From Dehalococcoidia bacterium (GTDB lineage: Bacteria > Chloroflexota > Dehalococcoidia > GIF9 > UBA5629): a stretch of DNA of 7,020 nucleotides. Location: contig QYPU01000012.1 of NCBI GenBank assembly GCA_007280145.1, forward strand, positions 1-7,020, read 5' to 3'. Below the pieces are notes generated by a model. The model had not been told where the DNA came from and made no database searches. It saw only the letters and a program-made list of their open reading frames with translations. Positions 5,760 to 7,020 of the stretch are shown here, in pieces; position 1 is the stretch's first letter; every line of letters begins with the position of its first letter. Both the position numbers and the translations under genes were made by a program.

Positions 5760-7020
5760 ATGAAAACACGAATAATAGCCGCACTCGTATCCTTAAGCCT
5801 GCTTTCCCTGTTGCTCGGCGGCTGCAGCAAAAATATGGCTCCCGCCGGGCAAACTTTCGAGGTGAAAAGGGGTGACCTCGATATCATTGTGTCCACCGAT
5901 GGTTCCCTTAACATGCCCAACGAATTTGACCTGAAGTTTGGAACCACGGGGCAGGTCGATGAAATACTGGTAGAAGAAGGTGACACCGTCAAGCAGGGCG
6001 CACTGCTGGCCATGCTTGATAATTCAGCACAGAAAAACGCCATTAAAACAGCCCTGTTTAGCATACAGACATCGAAAAATAACATCACATTTGGATGCGG
6101 TACTGACCATCTTCCTTATAATTACCCGGATTTGAGCGTGCCCCGCCTTATGGAGGAAGCACAAAAAGACATAGATAAGGCTGTCAGCTATTTTAAACAG
6201 GGGAACTACAAGGACGCTGGTTATCAGCTCATCATGACTTATTTCGACATCGAAGTTTGCGAGGACCTGATAAAATCCAGGCCCGATGCCGCCGTATTAG
6301 CCGGGGCCAAGACAAACTCAACTTACTATCCCGACCTTACCGCGGGTAGCTCCCCGGATGAGTCATCGAATGACGAGATGGTCGTCGACTACCTGCAGAC
6401 GTACCGCCAGAAGCTGATGAATATAACCAGGGACATGAAAGTCGGGGCTTATGAAAAAATTGCGCCGGAATTCGATGTTGCCCAGCAGGAGATGGCTATA
6501 GTTAACCAGATGGCCAAGAGCACGATATCTATCAAGGGCAGGTTCGTCTTCCAATATGCCGATACTCCTACCAGCGTTGATTTCCTGCAATTGTCCCTGC
6601 GCTCTTTGCAGGAATTGGAGAAGTACCTGGCCCAGGACGATGCTATTCCGGTGGACGCTGCCAAGAAGTTGTATACCGCCAAGCTTAACCTGCTGGTAGG
6701 ACGCGATGTCCTGGAAAATCAAAGGTTAATCTTTGAAAGCGGGGGCAGTATCAACTGGAAGACATTGCAGCAATATAACCTTAGCCTGCAAAGCGCGGAG
6801 ATAGCCTTATATAAAGCCAGGCAGGAAATCATGAAGACGGTGATAATAGCCCCTTCCGATGGCACGGTGGTCAGCGTGGACCTTAAAAAGTCCTATGTCC
6901 TGTCTGCCCAGGACTATTCATCGAGGACGGCCGTAAAGCTTATTGATACCCAATCCCTCAAGTTCCAGGGGCTTGTTGACGAAATCGATATTTTGAAAGT
7001 CAAACCCGGGCAAAAGGCCA
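5760..7020 (+). CDS. Membrane-fusion / periplasmic adaptor lipoprotein, copy 2 (cut by window edge)
   Basis: An open frame of 420 complete codons running off the right edge; it is a paralogue of the preceding gene. It starts at ATG 5760, four nt after the upstream stop, with AGGTAGG inside the upstream gene's end as a possible ribosome site. Residues 1-22 form a clear lipoprotein signal ending LLGGC, with Cys22 as the lipidation site. First lipoyl half about 56-90 (VDEILVEEGDTVKQGALLAMLD); helical insert about 92-357, including YFKQGNYKDAGYQL and a following D-x-E-x-C like that of copy 1; second lipoyl half about 358-380 (VIIAPSDGTVVSV); then the start of the beta-barrel (KFQGLVDEIDILKVKPGQKA). 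Over the 63 residues 358-420, 45 are identical to copy 1 residues 382-444 by my count, whereas the inserts are strongly diverged. The missing part should be the rest of the barrel and the membrane-proximal domain. Two adaptors in tandem suggest a heteromeric adaptor ring, or two adaptors for related exporters encoded further right. Confidence 0.9.
   Translation, partial: MKTRIIAALVSLSLLSLLLGGCSKNMAPAGQTFEVKRGDLDIIVSTDGSLNMPNEFDLKFGTTGQVDEILVEEGDTVKQGALLAMLDNSAQKNAIKTALFSIQTSKNNITFGCGTDHLPYNYPDLSVPRLMEEAQKDIDKAVSYFKQGNYKDAGYQLIMTYFDIEVCEDLIKSRPDAAVLAGAKTNSTYYPDLTAGSSPDESSNDEMVVDYLQTYRQKLMNITRDMKVGAYEKIAPEFDVAQQEMAIVNQMAKSTISIKGRFVFQYADTPTSVDFLQLSLRSLQELEKYLAQDDAIPVDAAKKLYTAKLNLLVGRDVLENQRLIFESGGSINWKTLQQYNLSLQSAEIALYKARQEIMKTVIIAPSDGTVVSVDLKKSYVLSAQDYSSRTAVKLIDTQSLKFQGLVDEIDILKVKPGQKA

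Noticed and set aside
5404..6088. Minus-strand frames of 126 and 140 codons opposite the adaptor genes
   Set aside because: They lie antisense to well-supported coding sequence with clear domain motifs and have no protein signatures of their own.
1..7020. CRISPR arrays, insertion sequences, tRNA genes, phage attachment sites
   Set aside because: No spaced repeat array, no transposase motif or terminal inverted repeats, and no tRNA cloverleaf or T-loop GGTTCRANYCC was found on reading both strands.

Overview
The window looks like a chromosomal segment of a Chloroflexota bacterium, most likely Dehalococcoidia-like. This is a guess from the style of the histidyl-tRNA synthetase, the small secreted Trp/Gln-rich protein next to an OmpR-type two-component system, and the tandem long membrane-fusion lipoproteins. 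No marker in the window fixes the taxonomy.

Layout. Positions 1-489 hold the N-terminal 163 codons of hisS on the minus strand, starting at TTG and running off the left edge. Positions 490-1159 are non-coding: a hisS promoter on the minus strand, a central stretch with strong hairpins but no convincing gene, and a promoter pointing right. To the right everything is on the plus strand: a 180-aa secreted protein with three W-Q-x-x-R-P type repeats (1160-1702) closed by a strong hairpin terminator; an OmpR/PhoB-family response regulator (1886-2581) overlapping its HAMP-type sensor kinase (2571-3908); then two tandem paralogous periplasmic-adaptor/membrane-fusion proteins (4010-5755, and 5760 to beyond the right edge) that probably serve an exporter encoded further right.

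The main observation is regulatory. Each of the three rightward transcription units (secreted protein, two-component system, adaptor pair) is preceded by a direct repeat TTAAYA-N5-TTAAYA with an exact 11-bp period (1093-1109, 1820-1836, 3920-3936). In the first two, a -10-like hexamer starts 15 nt after the second half-site. This is the geometry of the PhoP/PhoB-type boxes bound by OmpR-family regulators. It suggests that the encoded regulator controls itself, the secreted protein and the efflux adaptors: a compact envelope-stress or export regulon wired like Cpx/Bae systems. The secreted protein may then act as a CpxP-like accessory or a sensed client. The wiring is inferred. The repeats, reading frames and domain motifs are read directly from the sequence.
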